This document shows, in pieces, positions 32,190-40,340 of a DNA stretch of 44,119 bases. Each line of letters opens with the position of its first letter. The stretch's first letter is position 1. The position numbers and the translations under genes were made by a program. The notes beneath the pieces are model-generated. The model was not told the DNA's origin, searched no databases, and saw only the letters and a program-made list of their open reading frames with translations. Source of the stretch: Herminiimonas sp. (GTDB lineage Bacteria; Pseudomonadota; Gammaproteobacteria; Burkholderiales; Burkholderiaceae_D); NCBI GenBank assembly GCA_028292315.1, contig JAQGMO010000357.1:1-44119 (forward strand), read 5' to 3'.

Positions 32190-32717
32190 ATGTCATCCGT
32201 ATTACTTCGCGACTATAAAGACCCAATGCTGCTTTATATTCTGGATGAGCTTACAGGCAGCGTGAAAACCACCAGGTCTTTCTCTGAAACCGAAATACGG
32301 AATCCGGCCGCAGGCTTGGGAGCATGGTGGCAAGTCGGCTTGTTTCGTGGACGAAAAAACTTGTTTGTGGCCTTTTATACGGACAGGAAAACCCTGGTGC
32401 TGCGGATAGGCGATAAATATTTCGACTGGTCGAATATGAATATTTATGTCAGGCATGAAGCGACCGCGCCGATGATAAAGCGGCTCACCGTGTTTCGGAA
32501 TGAGCAACCCGAATGCTCCTGGGCGTATTTCTATGGCGACTTCGAAACCAGGCAAGATAACGGCGCTATCCTTTCCCATATCGAAACTGCCACTGCCACG
32601 CCAGCCGACGTGCTGCGCATTGTCTATCGATGGACGGATCAGCTGGAAGGCAGGCATTCGGCCGATGAAGATTATTTGCGCGAACTCGAGCGGCGGGTCC
32701 AGGCGGGCCTTCAATAG
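32190..32717 (+). CDS. Hypothetical protein
   Basis: This is a protein of about 175 residues I cannot assign. It is soluble, with a strand-rich middle (WWQVGLFRGRKNLFVAFYTDRKTLVLRIGDKYFDWSNMNIYVRH) and a helical, acidic C-terminus (DVLRIVYRWTDQLEGRHSADEDYLRELERRVQ). There are no cysteines in pairs, signal peptide or membrane helix. ATG 32190 is taken as the start because the extension upstream (ATG 32154 or TTG 32121) looks non-coding, but no ribosome-binding site decides. It lies 22 bases before another unrecognised gene on the same strand; the two may form an operon. Confidence 0.6.
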   Translation: MSSVLLRDYKDPMLLYILDELTGSVKTTRSFSETEIRNPAAGLGAWWQVGLFRGRKNLFVAFYTDRKTLVLRIGDKYFDWSNMNIYVRHEATAPMIKRLTVFRNEQPECSWAYFYGDFETRQDNGAILSHIETATATPADVLRIVYRWTDQLEGRHSADEDYLRELERRVQAGLQ

Positions 32718-32739
32718 GCCCGGTCCGGAGCAAACTACG

Positions 32740-33171
32740 ATGCCATTCAACGCGATCACTTCCTTCCGGATTGCTTCCAACCAGCGAACCACGCGGCAAC
32801 TGGCCAATGCGGTCATCGACTATGCGGAAGCAGTCTTGCGCGGTGACGTCATTGACCGGTGCGGCTCAGAAATCCTGGGCGACATGAAAAGCCTGCTCGC
32901 CAAATTTTCGATAGCGCTGCTTCGGTGTAAGCAGCCGCTCGGCCCGATATTATGCGGCAGGATTAATACAACAGACAGCGACGCGGCAGCACTGTTCTTC
33001 AGCTCGGTTTTGAAAAGCATGCAGTTTGCCGCAATGGAAAAATGGAGTGAACCACAAATCCGCTATTCCATGCGAGAGCGCCGGCTGGCTATTCGCTCGC
33101 TCAAATATATGTCTGCCCCGAAACCATCGGAACCCGAGACAGCGCTTACCGGTAAAGTAACTGTCTATTGA
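32740..33171 (+). CDS. Hypothetical protein
   Basis: This is a 143-residue, probably helical soluble protein with no recognised domain (RQLANAVIDYAEAVLRGDVIDRCGSEILGDMKSLLAKF; ALFFSSVLKSMQFAAMEKW). The frame is open upstream to 32500, but that part overlaps the preceding gene in another frame; the ATG at 32740 with GGAG ten bases before it is the better start. It follows the preceding hypothetical gene by 22 bases and may be co-transcribed. The phasin-like gene downstream is separated by 219 bases. Confidence 0.55.
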   Translation: MPFNAITSFRIASNQRTTRQLANAVIDYAEAVLRGDVIDRCGSEILGDMKSLLAKFSIALLRCKQPLGPILCGRINTTDSDAAALFFSSVLKSMQFAAMEKWSEPQIRYSMRERRLAIRSLKYMSAPKPSEPETALTGKVTVY

Positions 33172-33390
33172 AGCAGGCGTTTCCCGGTAATCATGTCCGG
33201 ACTGGCGTGTTCTCGCCGCTTTTTCCCGGCATGTCGAGTACCGGCCGGTATCGCGAATCAGGTTGATCGATATCAGTTGGCCATGCATGAACCATGGCAG
33301 ACTTCATTGCTCTTTAATTTTTTACCTTGCGAGAGGCGGGCGCAAGCCGGCTTGCCTATTCTCTTCAAATGTTTACAACGGAGGATTGCC

Positions 33391-33711
33391 GTGACCAAAG
33401 CTAATCATATGAATCTCGCTTCTGCAGATGTACCCTATGCCGATGCGCTAGCGAAAAATCCGTTTTTTGCCTTGTCTTCAATGATCGCCAGTGTGTATGT
33501 CGATGCGATGCGCCAAAATATCGAGCAGCTGGCGGTAAGCTCGACAAGAATCATGCAGGAACAGGGCATTCAGGCCTGGACCAAGGCGGCGCAATCCTGC
33601 ACTGAAGCGCTGGTGCACAATGCGGTCACGACGCAGGAGCAGGCGCTTGGACGCATTACACGGGCAAATCAGAAAGTATTTGAAATTGTTTCCAACGGAA
33701 TGAGCCGGTAA
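33391..33711 (+). CDS. Short phasin-like protein
   Basis: This is a 106-residue helical protein. NPFFALSSMIASVYVDAMRQNIEQLAVSSTRIMQEQGIQAWTKAAQSC followed by long amphipathic helices resembles phasin-family proteins that coat polyhydroxyalkanoate granules, but it is shorter than most (usually 150-190 residues) and lacks a Pro/Ala-rich tail. The start is a GTG at 33391, six bases after GGAGG; the open frame continues upstream to 33193 but without a ribosome-binding site or protein-like sequence. No other polyhydroxyalkanoate genes are in the window, so the role is a family-based guess. Confidence 0.6.
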   Translation: MTKANHMNLASADVPYADALAKNPFFALSSMIASVYVDAMRQNIEQLAVSSTRIMQEQGIQAWTKAAQSCTEALVHNAVTTQEQALGRITRANQKVFEIVSNGMSR

Positions 33712-33981
33712 GCGGCAAGCCTCGCGATGAAGGCGACGCGTCCGCTTGCTGCCAACCGCAGTGTCGGCAACGCGGTGTCGTTAACACCAGGGCTTTCTTC
33801 AGGATAGCGGTTCGTCGCCAGTGGCACGGAACAACGCCATCGGACACGGCGAACAGAACATCGCTTTAAGCAGGAATCAGAATGCTTGTGCTGATAATTC
33901 CGCGATTCCGTCCCTCAATCGAAATCGCGCCTTTTCAGTGTGTTTAACGCGTTTAACGCAGCGTAATTTTGAGTGAACGCG

Positions 33982-35145
33982 TCAGTTGGCGGCGCCTGCC
34001 AGCTTCCATTTACCATCCACGATTTGGACCATGACGCGTGCGCGCTGATCGAGCCCGAGGTGATCGGTCGCGCTCATGTTGACGATGCCGTGCGCGCCCG
34101 CCAGGTTCCGGGTGTTTTCAATCGCATCGCGCAAAGCCTTGCGGAATGCCGGCGTGCCCGGTTCCGCGGTCTTCAGTGCTTGCGGCACGGCGGCCGCCAG
34201 CAGGTTGCCGGCATCCCAGGCATGGCCGCCGAAGGTCGACACGTTTCCGGCGCCATATGCCTTTTCATAGGCATTCTTGTAAATCAGTGCCGACTTTTTG
34301 ATGGGATTGGAATCGGGCAGCTGCTCGGCCACCAGCATCGGCCCGGACGGCAGCAGCGTGCCTTCGCAATCCTTGCCGCAGACCCGAAGGAAATCATTGT
34401 TGGCGACGCCGTGAGTCTGGTAGATCTTGCCCTTGTAGCCGCGTTCCTTCAGCGTTTTTTGCGGCAGGGCGGCCGGCGTGCCGGAACCGGCGATCAACAC
34501 GGCATCCGGGTTGGAAGCCATGATTTTCAAAATCTGGCCGGTGACGGAGGTGTCGGGGCGCGCGAACCGTTCGTTGGCCACCAGCTTGATCTTGCGCAGC
34601 TCGGCCAGCTTGGCAAACTCACGGTACCAGCCTTCGCCATAGGCATCGGAAAATCCGATGAAGGCGACCGTCCTGACGCCGGCATCGGCCATGTGCGCGG
34701 TAATAGCGGTCGACATGTGCGAATCATTTTGCGGCGTCTTGAAAACCCAATGGCGTCTGGCGTCGACCGGTTCGACGATGGAGGCTGAGGCGGCCATGGA
34801 AATCATCGGCGTGCCCGACTCGGCTGCAACGTCAATCATGGCTAACGAATTCGGCGTGACAGTCGATCCGATGAGAAGGTCGACCTTGTCTTCGGTGACC
34901 AGCTTGCGGGTGTTTTTCACCGCGGTGGTGGTATCGGTCGCATCGTCGAGAACGATGTACTCGACGGTCTTGCCGGCGATCGTCTTGGGCAGAAGGGCGA
35001 AGGTATTCTTTTCAGGAATGCCCAGCGATGCTGCCGGGCCGGTCGCCGATACCGTGACGCCGACCTTGATCTGCGCCATTGCGGCGCCGGCAAATGCGAT
35101 GGAAATCAGGGCAGGCAGCAGGGTGCCGATAAGTTTGGTTTTCAT
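33982..35145 (-). CDS. Branched-chain-type ABC transporter substrate-binding protein (second)
   Basis: This is a 387-residue periplasmic binding protein of the Leu/Ile/Val-type (type I fold). The signal peptide is MKTKLIGTLLPALISIAFAGAAMA, then QIKVGVTVSATGPAASLGIPEKNTFALLP. Family segments visible are DDATDTTTAVKNTRKLVTEDKVDLLIGSTVTPNSLAMIDVAAESGTPMISM and FIGFSDAYGEGWYREF. Proteins of this subgroup often bind aromatic or other carboxylates. ATG 35145 has GGAGAC at good spacing; the frame to 35211 is not used. It lies downstream of the benzoate-type ABC operon on the same strand, 460 bases past its last gene, and likely has its own promoter. It could share the same permease. Confidence 0.9.
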   Translation of the reverse strand: MKTKLIGTLLPALISIAFAGAAMAQIKVGVTVSATGPAASLGIPEKNTFALLPKTIAGKTVEYIVLDDATDTTTAVKNTRKLVTEDKVDLLIGSTVTPNSLAMIDVAAESGTPMISMAASASIVEPVDARRHWVFKTPQNDSHMSTAITAHMADAGVRTVAFIGFSDAYGEGWYREFAKLAELRKIKLVANERFARPDTSVTGQILKIMASNPDAVLIAGSGTPAALPQKTLKERGYKGKIYQTHGVANNDFLRVCGKDCEGTLLPSGPMLVAEQLPDSNPIKKSALIYKNAYEKAYGAGNVSTFGGHAWDAGNLLAAAVPQALKTAEPGTPAFRKALRDAIENTRNLAGAHGIVNMSATDHLGLDQRARVMVQIVDGKWKLAGAAN

Positions 35146-35414
35146 GGTTGTCTCCAATTGGATGAAATCTGGCGCGCATTTTTTTGAAACGCGCATTTTG
35201 AAACATTGCATAAAAAATAGATCGAGCCAACTATATCATCACGGATTGCCACAATCCACCAGAGCATTTTCATACCAGCCACCGTTCGCCGAATACTAAT
35301 ATTCTCCAATATCCCATAAATATGGTCTTGTAGCCCAACCAGATTCCCTGTAATTTTCGCATTCATTGCAAGCTTCGCTGCGCTGCCCGACCGGCTCCAA
35401 CCACACGGAATACT
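35146..35414. other. A/T-rich gap with a tandem direct repeat upstream of the second SBP gene
   Basis: No convincing gene is seen here. The stretch is markedly A/T-rich. At 35174-35190 and 35191-35204 lie two adjacent direct copies of GCGCATTTT(TTT)GAAAC, 29-59 bases before the binding-protein ATG, which may be a regulator-binding site. The promoter of the binding-protein gene should be in this region. Confidence 0.45.
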
Positions 35415-35597
35415 ATGGCTGCCCAATCATCCGATTTGATAACATTCCTGCACGCGCTAGAGAACATATTCGATGCATACTGCGACCATGTAGTAAACGC
35501 GCGGGCGACCCCATACCCGGCCAGCGAATTCGACGCGTTCTCGCTTGAATGGGACGAACAGCATGGTCAAAGCGCGCCGCCCGCCGGTGCACACTGA
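35415..35597 (+). CDS. Possible small acidic protein
   Basis: This is a 60-residue open frame (MAAQSSDLITFLHALENIFDAYCDHVV ... FDAFSLEWDEQHGQSAPPAGAH). Composition looks protein-like and acidic with a helical first half, and it fills a gap between a minus-strand binding-protein gene and the minus-strand livF-type gene. No strong ribosome-binding site (only CGGA) and no family recognised. It could be spurious. Confidence 0.35.
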   Translation: MAAQSSDLITFLHALENIFDAYCDHVVNARATPYPASEFDAFSLEWDEQHGQSAPPAGAH

Positions 35598-35605
35598 AGT
35601 TCTGG

Positions 35606-36307
35606 CTATACGCCCAGGTATTGCGTCAATTGCCCGCCTGACTGGCTCAGGTCACTGGACGAAGCCGCCATCACGATACGGCCCTTTTCCATCACCATCG
35701 CTAGATCCGTATGCGCTAATACTGCCCGATAATTACGATCGACGATCAGCGAACTAATGCCAGTCTCGCGAATCTCGCCGATAACGCGCCAGATTTCCTG
35801 CACAATCAGCGGCGCCAGTCCTTCGGTTGCTTCGTCAAGGATCAGCAGTTCCGGATTCGTCAACAGCGCGCGTCCGATCGCAGCCATCTGCTGCTCGCCG
35901 CCGGACAATTGTTGTCCGCCATGATCGAGCCGCTCCTTCAAGCGCGGGAATGTGGCCAGCACGCGATCGACAGTCCAGTCGCGCCGGCCGTTCACGCCTG
36001 CGCGCGCGCTCATGAGCAGGTTTTCCCGCACCGACAGGTTGGGGAAAATGCCGCGTCCTTCCGGCACATAACCGATGCCGAGACGCGCCATGCGTTCCGG
36101 CGGCGAGCCGGTCACATTGCGCCCGTTCCACTGGATTTGCCCGGACGCCGCCGGCACATATCCCATCAGTGACCGGATCAGGGTGGTCTTTCCCATGCCG
36201 TTACGGCCCAGCAGGCCGACCGCTTTGCCAAGCGGTATGTCAAGGTCTACCCCTTGCAGGGTATGGCTGTCGCCATAATAGGTATTAAGCGCTTTAATCT
36301 GCAGCAT
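35606..36307 (-). CDS. Branched-chain-type ABC transporter ATPase (LivF-like)
   Basis: This is a 233-residue ATPase of the LivF group. Walker A is LLGRNGMGKTTLIRSLMGY, the signature is LSGGEQQMAAIGRALL and Walker B is LLILDEATEGLAPLI (the 'EATEGLAP' wording is LivF-typical), followed by the H-loop region where RNYRAVL stands in place of the usual His-bearing segment. It energises import through the LivHM-type permease encoded upstream. The gap to the livG-type gene is 12 bases. It is the last gene of the benzoate-CoA-ligase operon before a 460-base gap. Confidence 0.93.
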   Translation of the reverse strand: MLQIKALNTYYGDSHTLQGVDLDIPLGKAVGLLGRNGMGKTTLIRSLMGYVPAASGQIQWNGRNVTGSPPERMARLGIGYVPEGRGIFPNLSVRENLLMSARAGVNGRRDWTVDRVLATFPRLKERLDHGGQQLSGGEQQMAAIGRALLTNPELLILDEATEGLAPLIVQEIWRVIGEIRETGISSLIVDRNYRAVLAHTDLAMVMEKGRIVMAASSSDLSQSGGQLTQYLGV

Positions 36308-36319
36308 GGCCGGTCCCGA

Positions 36320-37114
36320 TCAGTGTTCGCCAAGGTAAGCCACCTGCACCTCGCGATTGGCGCGGATTTTTTCAGGTGTGTCGCTTGCGATGACCAGGCC
36401 GTTGACCATCACCGTAATCTTATCGGCCACCCGGAACACCGCATCCATGTCATGTTCGACCAGCAGCACGCCATGGCTTTGCCGCAGGCGCTCGAGCAGC
36501 GAGAGCATGCGCTCCGACTCTTCGGCGCCCATGCCGGCCAACGGCTCGTCAAGCAGCAGCACGCGCGGATCGGTCGCCAGGCACATCGCAATTTCCAGCT
36601 GCCGCTTTTGGCCATGGCTCAGGCTGCCCGCAATCTTGCCGGCGGCGCCGGCAAGGCCCGCTATGTCCAGCACACGGCCGGCAACCCCGGTGCTGTGTTC
36701 GCAACTGCCGGCCGCCTGCCACAGACGCCACGGTTTCTGGGCGTGGGCCTGCGCCGCAAGCCGGCAATTTTCAAACGCAGTAAAAGACGGAAAAATCGTG
36801 GTGCGCTGATAGCTGCGGCCAATACCGGCGCGGGCGCGCGCATGCTGCGGCCAATTCGTCACATCGTTGCCATCGAGCCGGATTGTTCCCGCGGTCGGCG
36901 CGGTCTCGCCCGACAGCATGTTGATCAAAGTCGATTTGCCGGCGCCGTTGGTCCCGATTACCGCATGCAGTTCGCCGATACGCAGGTCGAGCGAGAGATT
37001 GCCGACCGCAGTCAGGCCGCCAAAGCGGCGGGTCAGCCGGTCCGCCTGCAACAGCGGTGCAGCCGCGGTGATGTTCTCCCCAGAAATCTTTTCGGCAGGT
37101 GTATTCTCATTCAT
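36320..37114 (-). CDS. Branched-chain-type ABC transporter ATPase (LivG-like)
   Basis: This is a 264-residue ATPase of the LivG group. After about 25 extra N-terminal residues come the TAVGNLSLDLRIGELHAVIGTNGAGKSTLINMLSGE Walker A region, the Q-loop with GIGRSYQRTTIFPSFTAFENC, the signature LSHGQKRQLEIAMCLATDPRVLLLDEPLAGM and the switch histidine VEHDMDAVF. It overlaps the livM-type gene by eight bases and precedes livF by 12, so the ABC genes are translated as a unit. Confidence 0.94.
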   Translation of the reverse strand: MNENTPAEKISGENITAAAPLLQADRLTRRFGGLTAVGNLSLDLRIGELHAVIGTNGAGKSTLINMLSGETAPTAGTIRLDGNDVTNWPQHARARAGIGRSYQRTTIFPSFTAFENCRLAAQAHAQKPWRLWQAAGSCEHSTGVAGRVLDIAGLAGAAGKIAGSLSHGQKRQLEIAMCLATDPRVLLLDEPLAGMGAEESERMLSLLERLRQSHGVLLVEHDMDAVFRVADKITVMVNGLVIASDTPEKIRANREVQVAYLGEH

Positions 37115-38150
37115 GGGCAGTCCCCCGCGCTCCTGCTGCGGGCGCCGCGCCGCGCCGCCAGCGCCTGCCGAGTCCGATCAATCCGTTCGGCAGCAGCGCG
37201 ACAAAAAATATCATCGTCAGTCCGAGTGTCAGCTGCCAGCGCTGCGCATATGCGCCAAAGATCGCTTCGGACGAATAAAATTCCTTTAACAGGATGAAGG
37301 CGGCGGCGCCAGTCACGGCCCCGCGCAGGCTGCCCATCCCGCCCAGGATAATCATCATCAGCACCGCGCCCGACTCGTGCCACGACAACAATTCGGGATT
37401 GACGCCGCCATTCTTCGATGCGATCAGGAATCCGGAAAGCCCGGCCAGCATCGCGGCGGTCACAAATGCGGCCAGCTTGTAAAAATAGGTGTTGTATCCG
37501 GCCGCCTTCATGCGCTGCTCATTGGAACGGATGCCGGCCAGCGCATGGCCGAAACGGGAGCGCTGTATGGCCGCCAGCAGCAGGTAGGTAAGCGCCAGGC
37601 TTGCCAGCACGAAGAACCAGGCATTGGCGGGCGCCTGGAGGTCGATCAGCGTGGCTCCCCCTATCTTCAGGACCGGGCGGAAGTACAGGAAGATGCCGTC
37701 GCTGCCGCCGCCGATGCCGGTATCGTGAAACACGAAATAAGCCATCTGTGCAAAAGCCAGCGTCACCATGATGAAATAGATGCCCCTGGTGCGCAGGCTG
37801 AGCGCGCCGACGAATAGCGCATAGCATCCGGCGCCGAGCATCGATAGCGGCAGCAGCCAGGCGATCGAAGCCGAGTCCGACTCTGGCGAAAGCAGCACCG
37901 TGATATAAGCGGCAATGCCGAAAAACGCCGCATGCCCGAGGCTGATCAGCCCGGTGGCGCCGACCAGCAGTTCAAGGCTCAGCGCGAAGATCGCATAAAT
38001 CATGATCTTCATCACCAGGTCATGCATGTATGAAGAGAGAAACATCGGCAGGATGGCCAGCCCGACGGCGACGGCTACCGGCGCCAGCCATTGCTGCGAA
38101 CTGTTGATGGTTCGCGGGACGGCGCTACCCGCGATCGATGAGCTGCGCAT
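37107..38150 (-). CDS. Branched-chain-type ABC transporter permease (LivM-like)
   Basis: This is a 347-residue inner-membrane permease with about nine helices. The family core LELLVGATGLISLGHAAFFGIAAYITVLL near the N-terminus and FVTAAMLAGLSGFLIASKNGGVNPELLSWHESGAVLMMIILGGMGSLRGAVTGAAAF (which contains the EAA-like ATPase contact) identify the LivM group. The C-terminus is basic and Ala-rich. It starts three bases after the livH-type stop, so coupling is tight. It forms the translocation path with the LivH-like subunit. Confidence 0.93.
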   Translation of the reverse strand: MRSSSIAGSAVPRTINSSQQWLAPVAVAVGLAILPMFLSSYMHDLVMKIMIYAIFALSLELLVGATGLISLGHAAFFGIAAYITVLLSPESDSASIAWLLPLSMLGAGCYALFVGALSLRTRGIYFIMVTLAFAQMAYFVFHDTGIGGGSDGIFLYFRPVLKIGGATLIDLQAPANAWFFVLASLALTYLLLAAIQRSRFGHALAGIRSNEQRMKAAGYNTYFYKLAAFVTAAMLAGLSGFLIASKNGGVNPELLSWHESGAVLMMIILGGMGSLRGAVTGAAAFILLKEFYSSEAIFGAYAQRWQLTLGLTMIFFVALLPNGLIGLGRRWRRGAAPAAGARGTAHE

Positions 38151-38153
38151 GAT

Positions 38154-39026
38154 TCAATACCCTTTGTTTCTCAAGCCTTCCGGCCGCCAGATCAGGATCA
38201 CCGCCATCAGCAGGTAGACGCTCAAGCCGCTGAACTGGGTGAAAAATACTTTGCCGAACGTGTCCACGAAACCGACCAGCAGCGAGGCGATCAACGCGCC
38301 GGATATTGAGCCGATGCCGCCGATAACGACTACCACAAAACAAATAATCAGGATCTGCCCGCCCATGCCGGGGTAGACCGACGTGCTCGGTGCGGCGATC
38401 ATGCCGGCCAGCGCCGCGAGCGCGACGCCGGCTGCGAACACAATGCGATAGAGCAGGCGAATATTGATGCCGAGTCCGCGCACCATGTCGCGATTGCTGG
38501 CGCCGGCGCGGATCATCATGCCGAGCCGCGTGCGATTGACCACAAAATACAGGCCGATGGCGATCACGATGCAGGCCGCCGAGGAAAACAGGTTATATAC
38601 CGGATAAGTCATCAGGTCCCCGAGCGCAAATCCGCCCGCTAGCCATTCCGGTAATTTCACGCCGTGCACGTCGTTCCCCACCAGCAGGCTGCGCAACTCT
38701 TCAAATACCAGGATCAGGGCATAGGTCATCAGCACCTGTTGCAAATGATCGCGCTGGTACAGGTAGCTGAAGAATACCCATTCGAGGATGAACCCGAGGA
38801 CGACCGACAGCGCCACGCCGGCCAGCAGCTGCAGGATGAAATGATCACCGAACAGCGGGGCCAGGGCGTAAGCCATATACGCGCCGATCATGTAAAAGCT
38901 GCCATGCGCCAGGTTGATCACGCCCATGATTCCGAAGATCAGGGTCAACCCGCTTGCGACCAGGAAGAGCAGCAGGCCGTACTGCACAGCGTTGAGGCAC
39001 TGTACAAGAAAAATTGAGATATCCAT
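38154..39026 (-). CDS. Branched-chain-type ABC transporter permease (LivH-like)
   Basis: This is a 290-residue permease with about eight helices. The beginning SIFLVQCLNAVQYGLLLFLVASGLTLIFGIMGVINLAHGSFYMIGAYMAY and the later GVALAALAGMIAAPSTSVYPGMGGQILIICFVVVVIGGIGSISGALIASLLVG are LivH hallmarks. The ATG at 39026 gives the normal LivH N-terminus; the frame to 39095 adds unrelated residues that overlap the intercistronic stem-loop at 39062-39129. It follows the binding-protein gene by 117 bases and precedes livM by three. Confidence 0.93.
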   Translation of the reverse strand: MDISIFLVQCLNAVQYGLLLFLVASGLTLIFGIMGVINLAHGSFYMIGAYMAYALAPLFGDHFILQLLAGVALSVVLGFILEWVFFSYLYQRDHLQQVLMTYALILVFEELRSLLVGNDVHGVKLPEWLAGGFALGDLMTYPVYNLFSSAACIVIAIGLYFVVNRTRLGMMIRAGASNRDMVRGLGINIRLLYRIVFAAGVALAALAGMIAAPSTSVYPGMGGQILIICFVVVVIGGIGSISGALIASLLVGFVDTFGKVFFTQFSGLSVYLLMAVILIWRPEGLRNKGY

Positions 39027-39061
39027 GGAGGTTCCGGGTAACAGGATACGGCAGGGCATGC

Positions 39062-39129
39062 CGGCGGGCCGCAATCGCATCAGGCCCCCGGTCATGTCCC
39101 CGGGTTGCCGAAGCCATTGCGGCCCGCCG
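39062..39129 (-). other. Long stem-loop between binding-protein and permease genes
   Basis: CGGCGGGCCGCAAT (39062-39075) and ATTGCGGCCCGCCG (39116-39129) are perfect 14-bp inverted copies; the 40-nt interior can form a further CCCGG/CCGGG stem. It begins 15 bases after the binding-protein stop on the minus strand. Hairpins placed here often protect the upstream message so that more binding protein than permease is made, or attenuate read-through. Confidence 0.55.
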
Positions 39130-39143
39130 TGTTCCGGCGACGC

Positions 39144-40313
39144 TTACATCCTGCAGCCCCTGGCCGGATCGGCAAGCGCCTTGACGGCAATGCCCCTGAT
39201 TTCGTTATTGTTGCCTTTTACCTGGCGCAGATAAATATCCTGGACCGGGTTATGCGAAGCCGATAATTTGAACTTGCCGCGCGGGCTGTCGATCTCGGCC
39301 CTGGCGATGCCGGCCGAGACCTTGTCGAGGTTCTTGATGTCGCCGCCGGACGCCTTGAGGCCGGCGGCCAGCATTTGCGCCGCATCGTAACCCTGCACGG
39401 CGTAGACATCGGCATTGACCTTGTAAGTCTTCGCGAAGTTGAGGCGGAACTGGTTGTCGCGCGGGATGTTCAGGTTGTCGGCATAATGCAGCGTCGTGAA
39501 CATGCCTTGTGCGCTATCGCCCTGTGCTTCCAGCGTGCCGTCGGTCAGGAAGCCGGCGCCATACAGCGGAATCGTCTTGTTCAGGCCGGCCGCGGCATAA
39601 TCCTTGACAAACTTGACGGCGCCGCCGCCGGCAAAGAACGCATACACGGCATCCGGTTTCTGCGACGCGATCTGGGTCAGCAGCGCCTGGAATTCAACAT
39701 TCGGAAACGGCAGGTTCAGGTTTTGCGACACCTTGCCGCCGCCCGCCTCGAATCCCTCGGTAAAGCCTTTCACCGATTCGGTGCCGGCCGCGTAATTCCA
39801 GGTGATTGTAACCACCTTCTTGTGCCCGCGATCGGCTGCCACCTTGCCCATCGCATAGGCCGGTTGCCAGTTGCTGAACGAGCTGCGGAAAATATTCTTC
39901 CCGCACATTGGACCAGTGATCGCATCGGCGCCGGCATTGGCCACGATCAGCAGCGTATTGTTTTCCTTGGCCACTTTCGCCATGGTAAGGGCGACGCCGG
40001 AGTGGACCGTGCCCACCAGCACATCGACCTGGTCGCGTTTGATCAGCTTGTTGACGTTGTCGGTCGCCTTCGACGGATCGGATTCATCGTCCACCTTGAA
40101 ATACTGGATTTCGCGGCCGCCGAGTTTGCCGCCTTGTTCCGCCACGTACATTTTGAAACCATTCTCGATCATCGTGCCGAGATTGGCGAACGTGCCCGTG
40201 GCAGGCAGCATCAGCCCGACCTTGATCGGCGCATTCTGGGCGTGAATCGGCGCCGCCAGGAATAGCGCCGCCGCCATCACCGCGATCTGCGGGATTTTAT
40301 ATTTTTGCTGCAT
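39144..40313 (-). CDS. Benzoate-operon ABC transporter substrate-binding protein
   Basis: This is a 389-residue periplasmic binding protein with signal peptide MQQKYKIPQIAVMAAALFLAAPIHAQ. The mature start APIKVGLMLPATGTFANLGTMIENGFKMYVAEQGGKLGGREIQYFKVDDESDPSKATDNVNKLI is typical of type I binding proteins attached to aromatic-acid catabolic clusters. It is encoded within the benzoate-CoA ligase operon, 27 bases after the hydrolase gene and just before the LivHMGF-type genes, so benzoate or a related aromatic acid is the probable ligand; this is inferred from context. A long stem-loop follows the stop. Confidence 0.92.
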   Translation of the reverse strand: MQQKYKIPQIAVMAAALFLAAPIHAQNAPIKVGLMLPATGTFANLGTMIENGFKMYVAEQGGKLGGREIQYFKVDDESDPSKATDNVNKLIKRDQVDVLVGTVHSGVALTMAKVAKENNTLLIVANAGADAITGPMCGKNIFRSSFSNWQPAYAMGKVAADRGHKKVVTITWNYAAGTESVKGFTEGFEAGGGKVSQNLNLPFPNVEFQALLTQIASQKPDAVYAFFAGGGAVKFVKDYAAAGLNKTIPLYGAGFLTDGTLEAQGDSAQGMFTTLHYADNLNIPRDNQFRLNFAKTYKVNADVYAVQGYDAAQMLAAGLKASGGDIKNLDKVSAGIARAEIDSPRGKFKLSASHNPVQDIYLRQVKGNNNEIRGIAVKALADPARGCRM

Positions 40314-40340
40314 GTTCCTGTCTCCTTTATTATTGGTAAA

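Noticed and set aside
32500-32739. N-terminal extension of the 143-residue hypothetical protein
   Set aside because: It overlaps the preceding gene in another frame and lacks a ribosome-binding site; the ATG at 32740 has one.
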